A DNA stretch of 64,000 nucleotides from an uncultured Lachnospiraceae bacterium (GCA_905209075.1 CAJLRL010000006.1:1-64000); one strand, 5' to 3'. Positions 50,335 to 60,128 are shown, counted from the stretch's first letter. The notes: generated by a model from the sequence alone, not told the origin. Program-made: numbers and translations.

Positions 50335-53300
50335 TTATCCTATATTGTCTTTATTTTTTGTAAGATTTTTTTGTGCTGTTGACAGCATAAGTTTAATACG
50401 GTTGAGCTGGTTAACCTCAGATGCTCCCGGATCATAGTCGATGGCTACGATATTGGCACCAGGGAATTCATGACGTATTTTTTTGATCACACCTTTACCT
50501 ACTATATGGTTTGGAAGGCAGGCAAATGGCTGCGCACAGATGATATTTGTAACACCCTGCTTTATAAGCTCAAGCATCTCGCCTGTTAAGAACCATCCTT
50601 CTCCGGTCTGATTACCGCATGATACGATAGGGCTTGCGTATTTTGCAAGGTCTTCAATGTATGCGGTAGGTGCAAAATGTTTACTCTTTGCAAGTTCATC
50701 GCGGGCATCTTTTCTCAGCCATTCAAAGAAAGATATAAGTCTGTTGTTTAAGAACTTAGACTTTTTGGAAGCACCAAGATTATCAGCCTTGAAATTTGCA
50801 TTATAACAGCAGTAGAGAAGGAAGTCCGTAAGGTCAGGAACAACCGCTTCAGCACCCTCTGCCTCAAGAAGATCTACAACATAGTTGTTTGCTGCCGGAA
50901 GAAATTTGACGAGTATTTCACCGACAACACCGACACGCGGTTTAACCTCATCTGTCATAGGCAGATTGTCGAAATCACGGATGATATCACGGCACATCTG
51001 TTTATATTTCTTGTGGGAAAGCATTTTGGTGTTTCCGACAAACTCAATAACCTTATTCTTCCATTTTTCATGAAGTGCATTTGCACTGCCTGGTTCTTTT
51101 TCGTAAGGTCTTACACGATACAGGCATCTCATAAAGATGTCACCGAATTCAAGTGCGTAAAGACCATGCTGGATAAGACTTGGTGTGAATTTAAAACCAG
51201 GGTTTTTTTCAAGTCCCACCATATTGATTGAAATAACAGGAACATCAGGGTATCCGGCTTTTCTAAGAGCACGTCTGATAAAACCTATGTAGTTTGTCGC
51301 ACGGCATCCGCCACCGGTCTGAGATATAAGTATAGCAGTATGATCCATGTCATAATCGCCGGATTTTACGGCTGCCATTATCTGACCGACAACAATAAGT
51401 GATGGGTAACATGCATCATTATTTACGAATTTAAGACCTACATCAACACATTCACGGGCAGGAATGTCAGGTATTACCATATTGTATCCGGCCGCACGGA
51501 ATGCAGGGACTAAGAGGTCAAAATGTATAGGTGACATCTGAGGACAAATGATAGTGTAATTGTCCTTTTTCATTTTTTCTGTAAATATGACTCTCTCATA
51601 GTCTGATGGTCTGATCGTACGTTTTTCGTGAGTCTTTTCTTTTACGCGTATAGCGGCAAGAAGAGAGCGGACACGGATACGGGCGGCACCTAAATTGTTT
51701 ACCTCGTCTATTTTCAGGCATGTATAAATTTTGCCGGAGCCGTTTAATATATCATTTACGCAGTCTGTTGTCACTGCATCAAGTCCACATCCAAACGAGT
51801 TAAGCTGTATGAGGTCTAAATCATCTCTTGTCTTTACAAAGTTGGCTGCTGAGTAAAGACGTGTGTGATACATCCACTGATCCATTACAATGAGAGGACG
51901 CTCAAGATCACCGAGGTGTGATACTGAATCCTCAGTCAGCACACATATTCCATAAGAGTTGATAAGCTCAGGAATACCATGATTTATCTCAGGATCTACG
52001 TGATATGGACGGCCGGCAAGAACAATTCCGCGTCTTCCGGTATCTTCCATGTAATCAAGGACTTCCTCACCTTTTTTCTGGATTTCAAGCCTTGTCATGG
52101 CAAGCTCTTTCCATCCTGCAGATACTGCATCACGGATCTGTGATTCTGGAAGATGGAAAGCAGTTTTTGAGAAAGTTTCTACAAGCTGCTGCGACAATGT
52201 ATCTTCACTCTCAAATGACATGAAAGGATTAAGCATTTTTACTTCACCGCTCGTTATCTCGTCAACATTATTTTTAATGTTTTCTGAATATGATGTAACG
52301 ATAGGGCAGTTGTAATGGTTGTTTGCATCTGGAAATTCCTTGCGCTCATATGGAACCGCCGGATAGAAAATAAAATCTACATTTTGCTTTATGAGCCAGC
52401 TTATGTGTCCGTGTGCAAGCTTTGCCGGGTAACATTCTGATTCACTAGGAATTGATTCGATTCCTAATTCGTATATTTTTCTTGTCGACTGTGGTGATAG
52501 AACAACAGAAAAACCAAGGCGTTTAAAAAATACAGCCCAGAATGGATAATTTTCGTACATATTGAGGACTCTAGGGATGCCGACCGTTCCGTAAGGTGCA
52601 TCCTTTGGATCGAGTGGTTCGTAGTCAAATATCCTCTTGTTTTTGTATTCAAAAAGGTTTGGTATATTTTCTTTATTCTTTTCTTTTCCGAGTCCCTTTT
52701 CGCAGCGGTTTCCGGTAATGTACTGCCTGTTATCGGAAAACTTGTTTATAGTGAGGACACAGTGGTTTGTACAGCCCTGGCATCTGGCAAGCTTTGTAGT
52801 GTAGGTAAGCTCATTTATCTGGTCGATGGAAAGCATTGTAGTCTGGTAACCGGCCTCATGTCTTTCACGGGCAATAAGTGCTGCACCAAAAGCGCCCATG
52901 ATTCCGGCAATATCAGGTCGTGTAGCCTCTACACCAGCGATTTTTTCGAAACTTCTAAGTACAGCATCATTATAGAATGTACCACCCTGTACTACGATGT
53001 TGTCTCCGAGGTCTTTGGCATCAGATAATTTGATAACTTTAAAAAGAGCATTCTTTATTACAGAATAGGCAAGTCCGGCTGAAATATCCGCAACTGATGC
53101 GCCTTCTTTTTGAGCCTGTTTTACCTTGGAATTCATAAAGACAGTACATCTTGTTCCAAGATCGATAGGATTTTTGGCAAATAGAGCTTCTTTTGCAAAG
53201 TCCTGAACTGTAAAATTGAGTGATTTGGCGAATGTTTCTATGAATGAACCACATCCTGAAGAGCATGCTTCATTTAACTGTACAGAGTCGACAGTTTTGT

Positions 53301-54603
53301 TTTTAATCTTTATGCATTTCATGTCCTGTCCGCCGATATCAAGGATACAGTCAACCTTTGGATCAAAGAATGCTGCAGCATAGTAGTGGGCAACAGTCTC
53401 CACTTCTCCATCGTCAAGCTTTAAGGCAGCTTTAAGGAGAGCCTCACCATATCCTGTGGAGCAGGAATGTACTATATGTGCGCCAGAAGGCAGTTTTTTG
53501 TATATTTCCTGTATGGAACGGATCGCTGTTGCAAGCGGGCTTCCGTTATTATTGCTGTAAAATGAGTAGAGAAGATCTCCCTCATCACTTACAAGAGCTA
53601 TTTTTGTAGTTGTAGAACCGGCATCGATCCCAAGATAGCAGTTGCCTTCGTAGGTAGAAAGATCCCCGGTTTTGACATGGTTATTACCATGGCGCTTAGA
53701 AAATTCATCATAGTCTGCCTGATCTTTAAAAAGCGGTTCCATACGGGCAACCTCAAATTCCATTTTTATACCGTTAGAAAGGCGGTCAATAAGGGATGAA
53801 AGTGTAGTATGTGACTCTTTTTTATAGTTAAGTGCAGAACCTATAGCCGCAAAAAGATGAGAGTTGTCAGGTGTTATAGTATGCTCTTCATCAAGGTTTA
53901 GTGTGCGGATAAAGGCAGCCTTTAGTTCAGAGAGGAAATGAAGAGGACCACCTAAAAAGGCAACATGTCCACGGATCGGTTTACCGCAGGCAAGTCCACT
54001 TATAGTCTGATTTACAACAGCCTGGAAAATGGAAGCTGATAAATCCTCCCTTGTTGCGCCTTCGTTGATAAGGGGCTGGATATCTGTTTTTGCAAAAACA
54101 CCGCATCGCGCAGCTATAGGATATATTGCCTTGTAATCCTTGGCAAACTCATTTAGACCGGATGCATCTGTCTGGATAAGAGAAGCCATCTGGTCAATAA
54201 ATGAGCCTGTACCTCCGGCACATATACCATTCATACGCTGCTCTACATTACCACCTTCAAAGTATATGATTTTTGCATCCTCACCACCTAATTCTATTGC
54301 AACATCAGTCTGGGGTGCATAATAGGAAAGTGCTGTAGAGACGGCAATGACCTCCTGAACGAAAGGAACTTCAAGATGATTTGCCAGAGTAAGTCCGCCC
54401 GAACCTGTAATCATCGGACAAACATCGAAATCTCCTGTTTTTTCATAGGCTTTTCGGATCAATCCAGCTAATGTCTCCTGGATGTTAGCGAAATGGCGCT
54501 CGTAATCAGAGAAAAGAATATTGTTTTCTTCATCCAGTAAAGCAATTTTTACGGTCGTAGAACCTATGTCTATTCCCAACTTATGTAAGCTGTTGTTTTC
54601 CAT
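50335..54603 (-). CDS. Giant 2-hydroxyacyl-CoA dehydratase activator-like protein (tandem BcrAD/BadFG, DUF2229, HgdB-like)
   Basis: This 1422-residue protein has two tandem ASKHA ATPase modules. The first has LGIDIGSTTVKIAL (near 10), with cluster cysteines in CAGGTGSFID and CGVFAKTDIQ. The second has LGIDAGSTTTKIAL (near 325), with CSSGCGSFIE and CTVFMNSKVKQ. A Cys-rich segment (CQGCTNHCVL, NRCEKGLG) and DUF2229 (about 690-910) follow. The C-terminus is HgdB-like with CxPSLIV-type and GCGLDAVTTD motifs. Known HgdC activators use ATP and a [4Fe-4S] cluster to inject an electron into dehydratases; the giant fused form is widespread in Clostridia but its substrate is unknown. GGAGG precedes the ATG at 54603. 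No separate dehydratase genes are adjacent. Confidence 0.88.
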   Translation of the reverse strand: MENNSLHKLGIDIGSTTVKIALLDEENNILFSDYERHFANIQETLAGLIRKAYEKTGDFDVCPMITGSGGLTLANHLEVPFVQEVIAVSTALSYYAPQTDVAIELGGEDAKIIYFEGGNVEQRMNGICAGGTGSFIDQMASLIQTDASGLNEFAKDYKAIYPIAARCGVFAKTDIQPLINEGATREDLSASIFQAVVNQTISGLACGKPIRGHVAFLGGPLHFLSELKAAFIRTLNLDEEHTITPDNSHLFAAIGSALNYKKESHTTLSSLIDRLSNGIKMEFEVARMEPLFKDQADYDEFSKRHGNNHVKTGDLSTYEGNCYLGIDAGSTTTKIALVSDEGDLLYSFYSNNNGSPLATAIRSIQEIYKKLPSGAHIVHSCSTGYGEALLKAALKLDDGEVETVAHYYAAAFFDPKVDCILDIGGQDMKCIKIKNKTVDSVQLNEACSSGCGSFIETFAKSLNFTVQDFAKEALFAKNPIDLGTRCTVFMNSKVKQAQKEGASVADISAGLAYSVIKNALFKVIKLSDAKDLGDNIVVQGGTFYNDAVLRSFEKIAGVEATRPDIAGIMGAFGAALIARERHEAGYQTTMLSIDQINELTYTTKLARCQGCTNHCVLTINKFSDNRQYITGNRCEKGLGKEKNKENIPNLFEYKNKRIFDYEPLDPKDAPYGTVGIPRVLNMYENYPFWAVFFKRLGFSVVLSPQSTRKIYELGIESIPSESECYPAKLAHGHISWLIKQNVDFIFYPAVPYERKEFPDANNHYNCPIVTSYSENIKNNVDEITSGEVKMLNPFMSFESEDTLSQQLVETFSKTAFHLPESQIRDAVSAGWKELAMTRLEIQKKGEEVLDYMEDTGRRGIVLAGRPYHVDPEINHGIPELINSYGICVLTEDSVSHLGDLERPLIVMDQWMYHTRLYSAANFVKTRDDLDLIQLNSFGCGLDAVTTDCVNDILNGSGKIYTCLKIDEVNNLGAARIRVRSLLAAIRVKEKTHEKRTIRPSDYERVIFTEKMKKDNYTIICPQMSPIHFDLLVPAFRAAGYNMVIPDIPARECVDVGLKFVNNDACYPSLIVVGQIMAAVKSGDYDMDHTAILISQTGGGCRATNYIGFIRRALRKAGYPDVPVISINMVGLEKNPGFKFTPSLIQHGLYALEFGDIFMRCLYRVRPYEKEPGSANALHEKWKNKVIEFVGNTKMLSHKKYKQMCRDIIRDFDNLPMTDEVKPRVGVVGEILVKFLPAANNYVVDLLEAEGAEAVVPDLTDFLLYCCYNANFKADNLGASKKSKFLNNRLISFFEWLRKDARDELAKSKHFAPTAYIEDLAKYASPIVSCGNQTGEGWFLTGEMLELIKQGVTNIICAQPFACLPNHIVGKGVIKKIRHEFPGANIVAIDYDPGASEVNQLNRIKLMLSTAQKNLTKNKDNIG

Positions 54604-54814
54604 TTTTGTTTCCTCCATTTATCGTAAACTTAATCGGATTTCTTCTTATTAAATTACCGACACATACACATAATAAGCAGACCTTATTATACGACAGCAT
54701 CCGACAAAAAACAATGCACAGAATTATAAAGAATTTGTGAATAATTTTCCAGTTCATTGACAAAGTTTAATATAAAAGGTAAATTGAAACTATTCACACG
54801 CAAACCTGAATAAG

Positions 54815-54866
54815 AAGGAGGCTTAAGCAGCATGTGATTTAAATACAGATGTCTGCTAAATAAAAT
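54815..54866 (+). promoter_or_regulatory. Displaced Shine-Dalgarno with start-stop codon and hairpin before the rhomboid-like gene
   Basis: AAGGAGG (54815-54821) is followed by ATG-TGA (54832-54837), a minimal start-stop. The real start at 54867 has no Shine-Dalgarno of its own. AGCAGCAT (54826-54833) can pair with ATG-T-CTGCT (54849-54857), which would bring AAGGAGG to about 13 bases from the ATG. Confidence 0.4.
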
Positions 54867-55712
54867 ATGAACTGGCTTAATAAATTAGAACAAAAAATAG
54901 GAAACAAAGCTATACCGAATATTACGAGGATATTTATCCTTGCTAACCTTATTGGCTCATGCCTTTATATGACAAATGGAAATGTAGCCCTTGAGTACTT
55001 AAGTTTTTCTCCATACCTTATTTTGCATGGACAGATCTGGAGGCTCATAAGCTGGATACTTGTACCAACTGCGTCATTATCCTTCTGGGGGATTTTATTT
55101 ATTATCTGTCTGTGGATGCTCGGAAGCAGTATGGAAAGTTATCTTGGGGCATTCAGGATGAATGTATATTTTATAGGCGGATTTCTTCTTAGCGACATAG
55201 CAGGAATGCTTATATATATAATTGGAGGAACACCTATAAGACTTACGATGTACTACATTCTAATGTCTATGTATCTTATGCTCGGACTTATGATGCCGGA
55301 AGCGGAGGTAAGGCTTTATTTTGTGCTTCCGATAAAGATGAAATGGATGACTATAGTTTATTTCATAATGTTCGGATATGACGTCTATACATACTTTAAG
55401 TATGGAACGATAATAGGGATCATGTATGGAACAGAAATAGTTCTTGCACTTGTAAATCTCCTTGTGTTTGTCTGGTCATGTAAAAACAGGTTATCGTACA
55501 GACAGACTGCAAAGCAGCGCCGACGCAAGAAACAGTATACAGCACAGTTTTCATCGCCTCGTCCAGGAAGCGGTATATCACAGCACAAATGCTGTATATG
55601 CGGACGTACAGAAATTACAAATCCTGAGCTTACATTCAGATATTGTTCGAAATGTGCAGGCAACAGGGAATATTGCTCGGATCATTTATTCACACATGAA
55701 CATGTAAGATAA
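54867..55712 (+). CDS. Rhomboid-like membrane protein with C-terminal zinc-finger
   Basis: This 281-residue protein has six probable membrane helices in residues 15-215. The WRLISWILVP and LWMLGSSMESYLGAFRMNVYF segments resemble the rhomboid fold. The catalytic GXSG serine motif is absent and no matching His is seen, so it is probably a pseudoprotease (inference). A basic linker (KQRRRKKQY) leads to a Cys/His-rich tail: CCICG, then CSKC, YCSDH and HEHVR. This could bind one or two zinc ions. An in-frame stop at 54861 limits the start to the ATG at 54867, which lacks a close ribosome-binding site. Confidence 0.7.
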   Translation: MNWLNKLEQKIGNKAIPNITRIFILANLIGSCLYMTNGNVALEYLSFSPYLILHGQIWRLISWILVPTASLSFWGILFIICLWMLGSSMESYLGAFRMNVYFIGGFLLSDIAGMLIYIIGGTPIRLTMYYILMSMYLMLGLMMPEAEVRLYFVLPIKMKWMTIVYFIMFGYDVYTYFKYGTIIGIMYGTEIVLALVNLLVFVWSCKNRLSYRQTAKQRRRKKQYTAQFSSPRPGSGISQHKCCICGRTEITNPELTFRYCSKCAGNREYCSDHLFTHEHVR

Positions 55713-55718
55713 TATAGA

Positions 55719-55754
55719 ATGAACAGTGTAAAAATTTACGCTGTTCATTTTTTT
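55719..55754 (+). terminator. Terminator after the rhomboid-like gene
   Basis: ATGAACAGTGTAAA (55719-55732) pairs with TTTACGCTGTTCAT (55735-55748) with one T-G pair, followed by TTTTTTT. Confidence 0.88.
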
Positions 55755-55852
55755 ATCAATCTTTTATAGAAATTTAATTGATAAAAAAATATGAAAGATT
55801 AAAATATTAGATAGCGTTTTTGCAAAAAGTAAATTACAGGAAAGGAAACGAT

Positions 55853-58018
55853 ATGGGAAAGATATTTAAAAATATGATTCCGTACTGGAAATGGATTTTA
55901 TTCATTATTGTATTTCTCGTAATTCAGGCATTTTGTGATCTGTCGCTGCCTGAATATACATCGGATATCATCGATGTGGGAATCCAGAACCACGGAGTCG
56001 GGCACATACTTCCGGAAAAGATGACAGAGGAAGACTATGAGGCTGCACAATTTTTTATGGTTTCAGATGAAAAAGATAAATTTGCAGGCTGCTATGAGAA
56101 GACAGATGATGGCTATGCACTGAGTGCGGATGAAAAGACTCTTGACGAGATGGATGAGGATCTGATCGTGCCGCTTGTTATGGTATATCAGATGTCACAG
56201 GAGCAGGCTTCAGGCGAGACTGCAGATGAGGCTTCTAAGATGCAGGCAATGTCCGGGGAACAGCTTACGGACGACATGATCCTTTCCATGAGGGAACAGC
56301 TTCAGGACAAGATCGATTCAGTCGGAACCACAACACTTAAGTCGATGGGAGTGGCATATGCTGTCTCATGTGATAAAAATGCAGGTATAGACATAGATGA
56401 TATACAGATCCAATATCTTTGGAAAATGGGTGGTAAAATGTTTATTTTTGCAGTTGCCATGCTCCTTGCCGCTGTGGCGGTAGGATTCGCAGCATCCAAG
56501 GTCGGTGCAGGCATAGGCCGTGATTTAAGAGAAAAAACATTTACCAGGGTCGTAGGATTTTCAAATGCAGAAATAAATAAATTTTCTACAGCCTCACTTA
56601 TCACGCGAAGCACAAACGACATACAGCAGATCCAGATGGTAACAGCAATGTTCCTTAGAATGATATTGTATGCCCCGATACTTGGAATAGGTGGAATAAT
56701 CAAGGTCGTTCAGACTGATTCAGGCATGGAATGGGTGATCGTTGTGGCTGTTGCGGCAATAATGATATTCGTGTTTACACTTGTAGGAATAGCAATGCCG
56801 AAATTTAAAATAATGCAGTCTTTAGTTGACCGCGTGAATCTTGTATCAAGGGAGATACTGACTGGTCTTAGTGTAATAAGGGCATTCGGACGTGAAAAGG
56901 AGGAAGAGAAGAGGTTTGATGAGGCAAACCGTATACTTACCAAAACACAGCTTTTCACGAACCGGGTAATGACATTTATGATGCCGGGCATGTCTATGAT
57001 AATGTACTGTATTACCCTTGGAATCGTGTGGGGTGCAGCAGGACGTATTGATGACGGAACAATGCAGGTCGGAACGATGACAGCATTTATTACATATGCC
57101 ATGATGATCGTTATGTCGTTTCTGATGCTTTCAGCAATGTCGATCATGATGCCAAGGGCAGGAGTTGCAGCAGAGCGTATAGACGAAGTGATAAATACAA
57201 AAAGCTCAATAAATGATCCGCAGTCTCCAAAGAAAAATGACGATCATAAAGGAAAAATAAGCTTTGAGCATGTAAGCTTTAAATACCCGGGGGCAAAAGA
57301 GAATGTCCTGTATGATATAGACTTTACGGCAGAGCCGGGAAAGACAACTGCTATCATAGGAAGTACTGGATGTGGAAAATCTACACTTGTAAATCTTATA
57401 CCGCGTTTTTATGATGTTACAGAAGGAAAGATCGTATTTGATGGGATTGATATAAGAGATTATTCATTAGAAGAACTGCGCCAGAATATAGGTTTCGTGC
57501 CACAGAAGGGAATATTGTTTTCAGGAACGATAGCTTCAAATCTTCGATTTGGTAAAAGTGATGCAACAGATGAGCAGATAAAAAAAGCTGCCGGCATTGC
57601 ACAGGCAGAGGAATTCATTAACGAAAAACCAGAAGGTTATGACAGCCCTATATCACAGGGAGGAACGAACGTATCAGGCGGACAGAAACAAAGGCTCGCA
57701 ATTGCAAGGGCAATAGCAAAAGAGCCATATTTATATGTATTTGATGACAGCTTTTCTGCGCTGGATATGAAGACAGACGCAAAGCTTAGAAAGGCACTTG
57801 AAGAGGTAACTTCAAATGCTGCGGTCATAATCGTTGCACAGCGCATAAGCACAATTTTGCATGCAGATCAGATAATTGTTCTTGACGAGGGAAAAATCGT
57901 AGGAAAAGGAACCCATGAGCAGCTGTTATCTGAATGTGATGTATACAGACAGATCGCAAGGTCACAGCTTTCAGCAAAAGAACTTGGATTATCAGAAGAT
58001 AGTGGAAAGGAGGCGTAA
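55853..58018 (+). CDS. ABC exporter subunit A (heterodimer, degenerate ATP site)
   Basis: This 721-residue type IV ABC exporter half has six membrane helices, then a nucleotide-binding domain with Walker A GSTGCGKST, signature VSGGQKQRL and Walker B LYVFDDSFSALD. The catalytic Glu is replaced by Asp. Between the first and second helices lies an insertion of about 110 acidic residues (about 55-190), facing outside. ATG at 55853 is preceded by AGGAAAGG. The partner gene starts three bases after the stop. Drug, lipid or peptide export are all possible. Confidence 0.9.
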   Translation: MGKIFKNMIPYWKWILFIIVFLVIQAFCDLSLPEYTSDIIDVGIQNHGVGHILPEKMTEEDYEAAQFFMVSDEKDKFAGCYEKTDDGYALSADEKTLDEMDEDLIVPLVMVYQMSQEQASGETADEASKMQAMSGEQLTDDMILSMREQLQDKIDSVGTTTLKSMGVAYAVSCDKNAGIDIDDIQIQYLWKMGGKMFIFAVAMLLAAVAVGFAASKVGAGIGRDLREKTFTRVVGFSNAEINKFSTASLITRSTNDIQQIQMVTAMFLRMILYAPILGIGGIIKVVQTDSGMEWVIVVAVAAIMIFVFTLVGIAMPKFKIMQSLVDRVNLVSREILTGLSVIRAFGREKEEEKRFDEANRILTKTQLFTNRVMTFMMPGMSMIMYCITLGIVWGAAGRIDDGTMQVGTMTAFITYAMMIVMSFLMLSAMSIMMPRAGVAAERIDEVINTKSSINDPQSPKKNDDHKGKISFEHVSFKYPGAKENVLYDIDFTAEPGKTTAIIGSTGCGKSTLVNLIPRFYDVTEGKIVFDGIDIRDYSLEELRQNIGFVPQKGILFSGTIASNLRFGKSDATDEQIKKAAGIAQAEEFINEKPEGYDSPISQGGTNVSGGQKQRLAIARAIAKEPYLYVFDDSFSALDMKTDAKLRKALEEVTSNAAVIIVAQRISTILHADQIIVLDEGKIVGKGTHEQLLSECDVYRQIARSQLSAKELGLSEDSGKEA

Positions 58019-58021
58019 GGA

Positions 58022-59863
58022 ATGAGTGAAAACGGAATGCCTGCAAGAAGACATAGAGGTCCTATGGGACCGGGGCATGGCTTTGTAGGAGAAAAACCAA
58101 AGGATTTCAAAGGCTCATCAAAGAAGCTTATAAAATATCTGGGAAAATATTGGATTGCCATAGTAATAGTAATGATCTTTGCGGCAGCATCCACTGTGTT
58201 TTCTGTCGCAGGACCAAAGGTAATGGGAAAAGCGACAACAGCTCTTGCAGAGGGACTTATGGATAAGATCTCCGGTACAGGAGGAATAGACTTTGATTAT
58301 ATAGCAAAAGTGCTTCTCTTTACACTGGGACTATATATAATAAGTGCGGTGTTCATGTTTATACAGGGTCTTATCATGACCAATATTACGCAGAAGACAT
58401 GCTATAGGATGCGTAAGGAAATTGTTGAAAAGATAAACCGCATGCCGATGAAATATTTTGAATCACGGACATATGGAGAAGTTTTATCCAGGATCACAAA
58501 TGATGTGGATACACTTGGACAGAGTTTAAACCAGAGCATAACACAGGTTATAACATCAGTGGCAACACTTATCGGAACACTCGTCATGATGCTTTCTATT
58601 TCACCACTTATGACGATTATATCAATAGTTATTCTTCCGGTTTCTGCATTTCTTATATCATTCGTAGTTAAACATTCGCAGAAGTTTTTTAGACAGCAGC
58701 AGGAATATCTGGGACACATAAACGGACAGGTAGAGGAAGTGTACGGAGGACATCTTATCATAAAGGCGTACAATAAAGAAGAAGAGACTGTATCTGCATT
58801 CCGTCAGGCAAATGATGTATTATACAGATCTGCATGGAAATCACAGTTTTTATCAGGACTTATGATGCCAATAATGCAGTTTGTCGGAAATCTCGGATAT
58901 GCAGGGGTTGCCATTTCAGGAGGCATACTTGCGATAAAAAAGGTTATCACGATAGGTGATATACAGGCATTTATCCAGTATGTAAAGAATTTTACACAGC
59001 CGATACAGCAGATAGCCCAGGTCGCTACACAGCTTCAGTCAATGACTGCAGCTTCAGAGAGGGTATTTGAATTCCTCGAGGAAGAGGAGGAAGACATAAC
59101 TGTTGAAGATCCGGTTTCTGTTTCTGATATAGAGGGCAGGGTGGAATTTTCGCATGTTAAGTTTGGATATGATCCTGACAATATGATAATAAAAGATTTT
59201 TCAGCAAAGGTAGAGCCTGGCCAGCAGGTGGCAATAGTCGGACCTACAGGTGCGGGAAAAACTACTATGGTAAAGCTGCTTATGAGATTCTATGATGTAA
59301 ATTCAGGTTCAATACTTGTGGATGGGCATGATGTAAGGGAATATAACAGACCTCAGCTTAGAGAGGCTTTTGGAATGGTGCTTCAGGATACATGGCTCTT
59401 TAAGGGAACGATAATGGAGAATATCCGTTATGGAAGACTTGATGCCACGGATGAAGAGGTTATAGAGGCTGCAAAGGCTGCACATGCACATCATTTCATC
59501 CAGACACTGCCGGGTGGATATAATATGGAATTAAATGAGGATGCGTCAAATGTTTCACAGGGGCAGAAGCAGCTGCTTACAATAGCCCGTGCCATACTTG
59601 CGGATAACAGGATACTTATTCTTGATGAGGCTACATCGTCTGTGGATACAAGAACAGAGATAAGGATACAAAAAGCGCTTGATAACCTTATGAGAGGAAG
59701 GACAAGTTTTGTAATAGCACATCGTTTATCCACAATAAAAAATGCCGACATTATCCTTGTAATGAAAGACGGAGACATAATCGAGCAGGGAAATCACGAA
59801 GAGCTTATAAAAAAGAACGGATTTTATGCTGAATTATATAATTCACAGTTTGAAGAAACATAA
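58022..59863 (+). CDS. ABC exporter subunit B (heterodimer, catalytic ATP site)
   Basis: This 613-residue half-transporter has an R/G/P-rich cytoplasmic start (ARRHRGPMGPGHG), six membrane helices and an ATPase domain. Walker A is GPTGAGKTT, and Walker B with catalytic Glu is ILILDEATSSVD. The signature is VSQGQKQLL rather than LSGGQ. Together with subunit A, this gives one consensus site (B Walker motifs, A signature) and one degenerate site, as in TM287/288-type heterodimers. The gene is three bases downstream of subunit A. No clear terminator follows; a cluster of hairpins lies between it and the spo0A-like gene. Confidence 0.9.
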   Translation: MSENGMPARRHRGPMGPGHGFVGEKPKDFKGSSKKLIKYLGKYWIAIVIVMIFAAASTVFSVAGPKVMGKATTALAEGLMDKISGTGGIDFDYIAKVLLFTLGLYIISAVFMFIQGLIMTNITQKTCYRMRKEIVEKINRMPMKYFESRTYGEVLSRITNDVDTLGQSLNQSITQVITSVATLIGTLVMMLSISPLMTIISIVILPVSAFLISFVVKHSQKFFRQQQEYLGHINGQVEEVYGGHLIIKAYNKEEETVSAFRQANDVLYRSAWKSQFLSGLMMPIMQFVGNLGYAGVAISGGILAIKKVITIGDIQAFIQYVKNFTQPIQQIAQVATQLQSMTAASERVFEFLEEEEEDITVEDPVSVSDIEGRVEFSHVKFGYDPDNMIIKDFSAKVEPGQQVAIVGPTGAGKTTMVKLLMRFYDVNSGSILVDGHDVREYNRPQLREAFGMVLQDTWLFKGTIMENIRYGRLDATDEEVIEAAKAAHAHHFIQTLPGGYNMELNEDASNVSQGQKQLLTIARAILADNRILILDEATSSVDTRTEIRIQKALDNLMRGRTSFVIAHRLSTIKNADIILVMKDGDIIEQGNHEELIKKNGFYAELYNSQFEET

Positions 59864-59870
59864 TGTTAAT

Positions 59871-60008
59871 GTTCACACGCAAGCTTGACACTGCGCTGTC
59901 AAGCTATGAGCCATAGTGTTAATTATTGAGTGATTACAGCCCTGCCTCGTAGAGGCATTTTAAATGGGCTGTAATCGTTGCTGTTCACACTGTTAGGTGT
60001 GAACAGCA
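59871..60008. other. Multi-hairpin intergenic element
   Basis: Four stems lie in 138 bases: AGCTTGACA/TGTCAAGCT (59882-59905); CTATG/CATAG (59904-59916); GATTACAGCCC/GGGCTGTAATC (59932-59976) enclosing TGCCTC/GAGGCA; and TGCTGTTCACAC/GTGTGAACAGCA (59979-60008). GTTCACAC at 59871 can also pair with GTGTGAAC at 59997, closing the whole region as a multibranch structure. None has a T-run. Confidence 0.6.
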
Positions 60009-60059
60009 ATATTATAATTATAGACTATAGCAGATATATAAAACTTTTATAGAGTTTTT

Positions 60060-60088
60060 TTGACAAATTGTGCTATACTAAAATAATA
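60060..60088 (+). promoter_or_regulatory. Putative promoter of the spo0A-like gene
   Basis: TTGACA (60060-60065) and ATAATA (60083-60088) are 17 bases apart, 40 bases before the ATG. I see no convincing SigH promoter or 0A box. Confidence 0.55.
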
Positions 60089-60128
60089 GAATTTGTGTTG
60101 ACAGTAATTGGCGGCATGGGAGATTGGA

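Noticed and set aside
60108..60128. TTG start giving the Spo0A-like protein seven extra residues
   Set aside because: It lacks a ribosome-binding site. GGGAG at 60118-60122 fits the ATG at 60129, and MDNLNVAVAD aligns with the normal Spo0A N-terminus.
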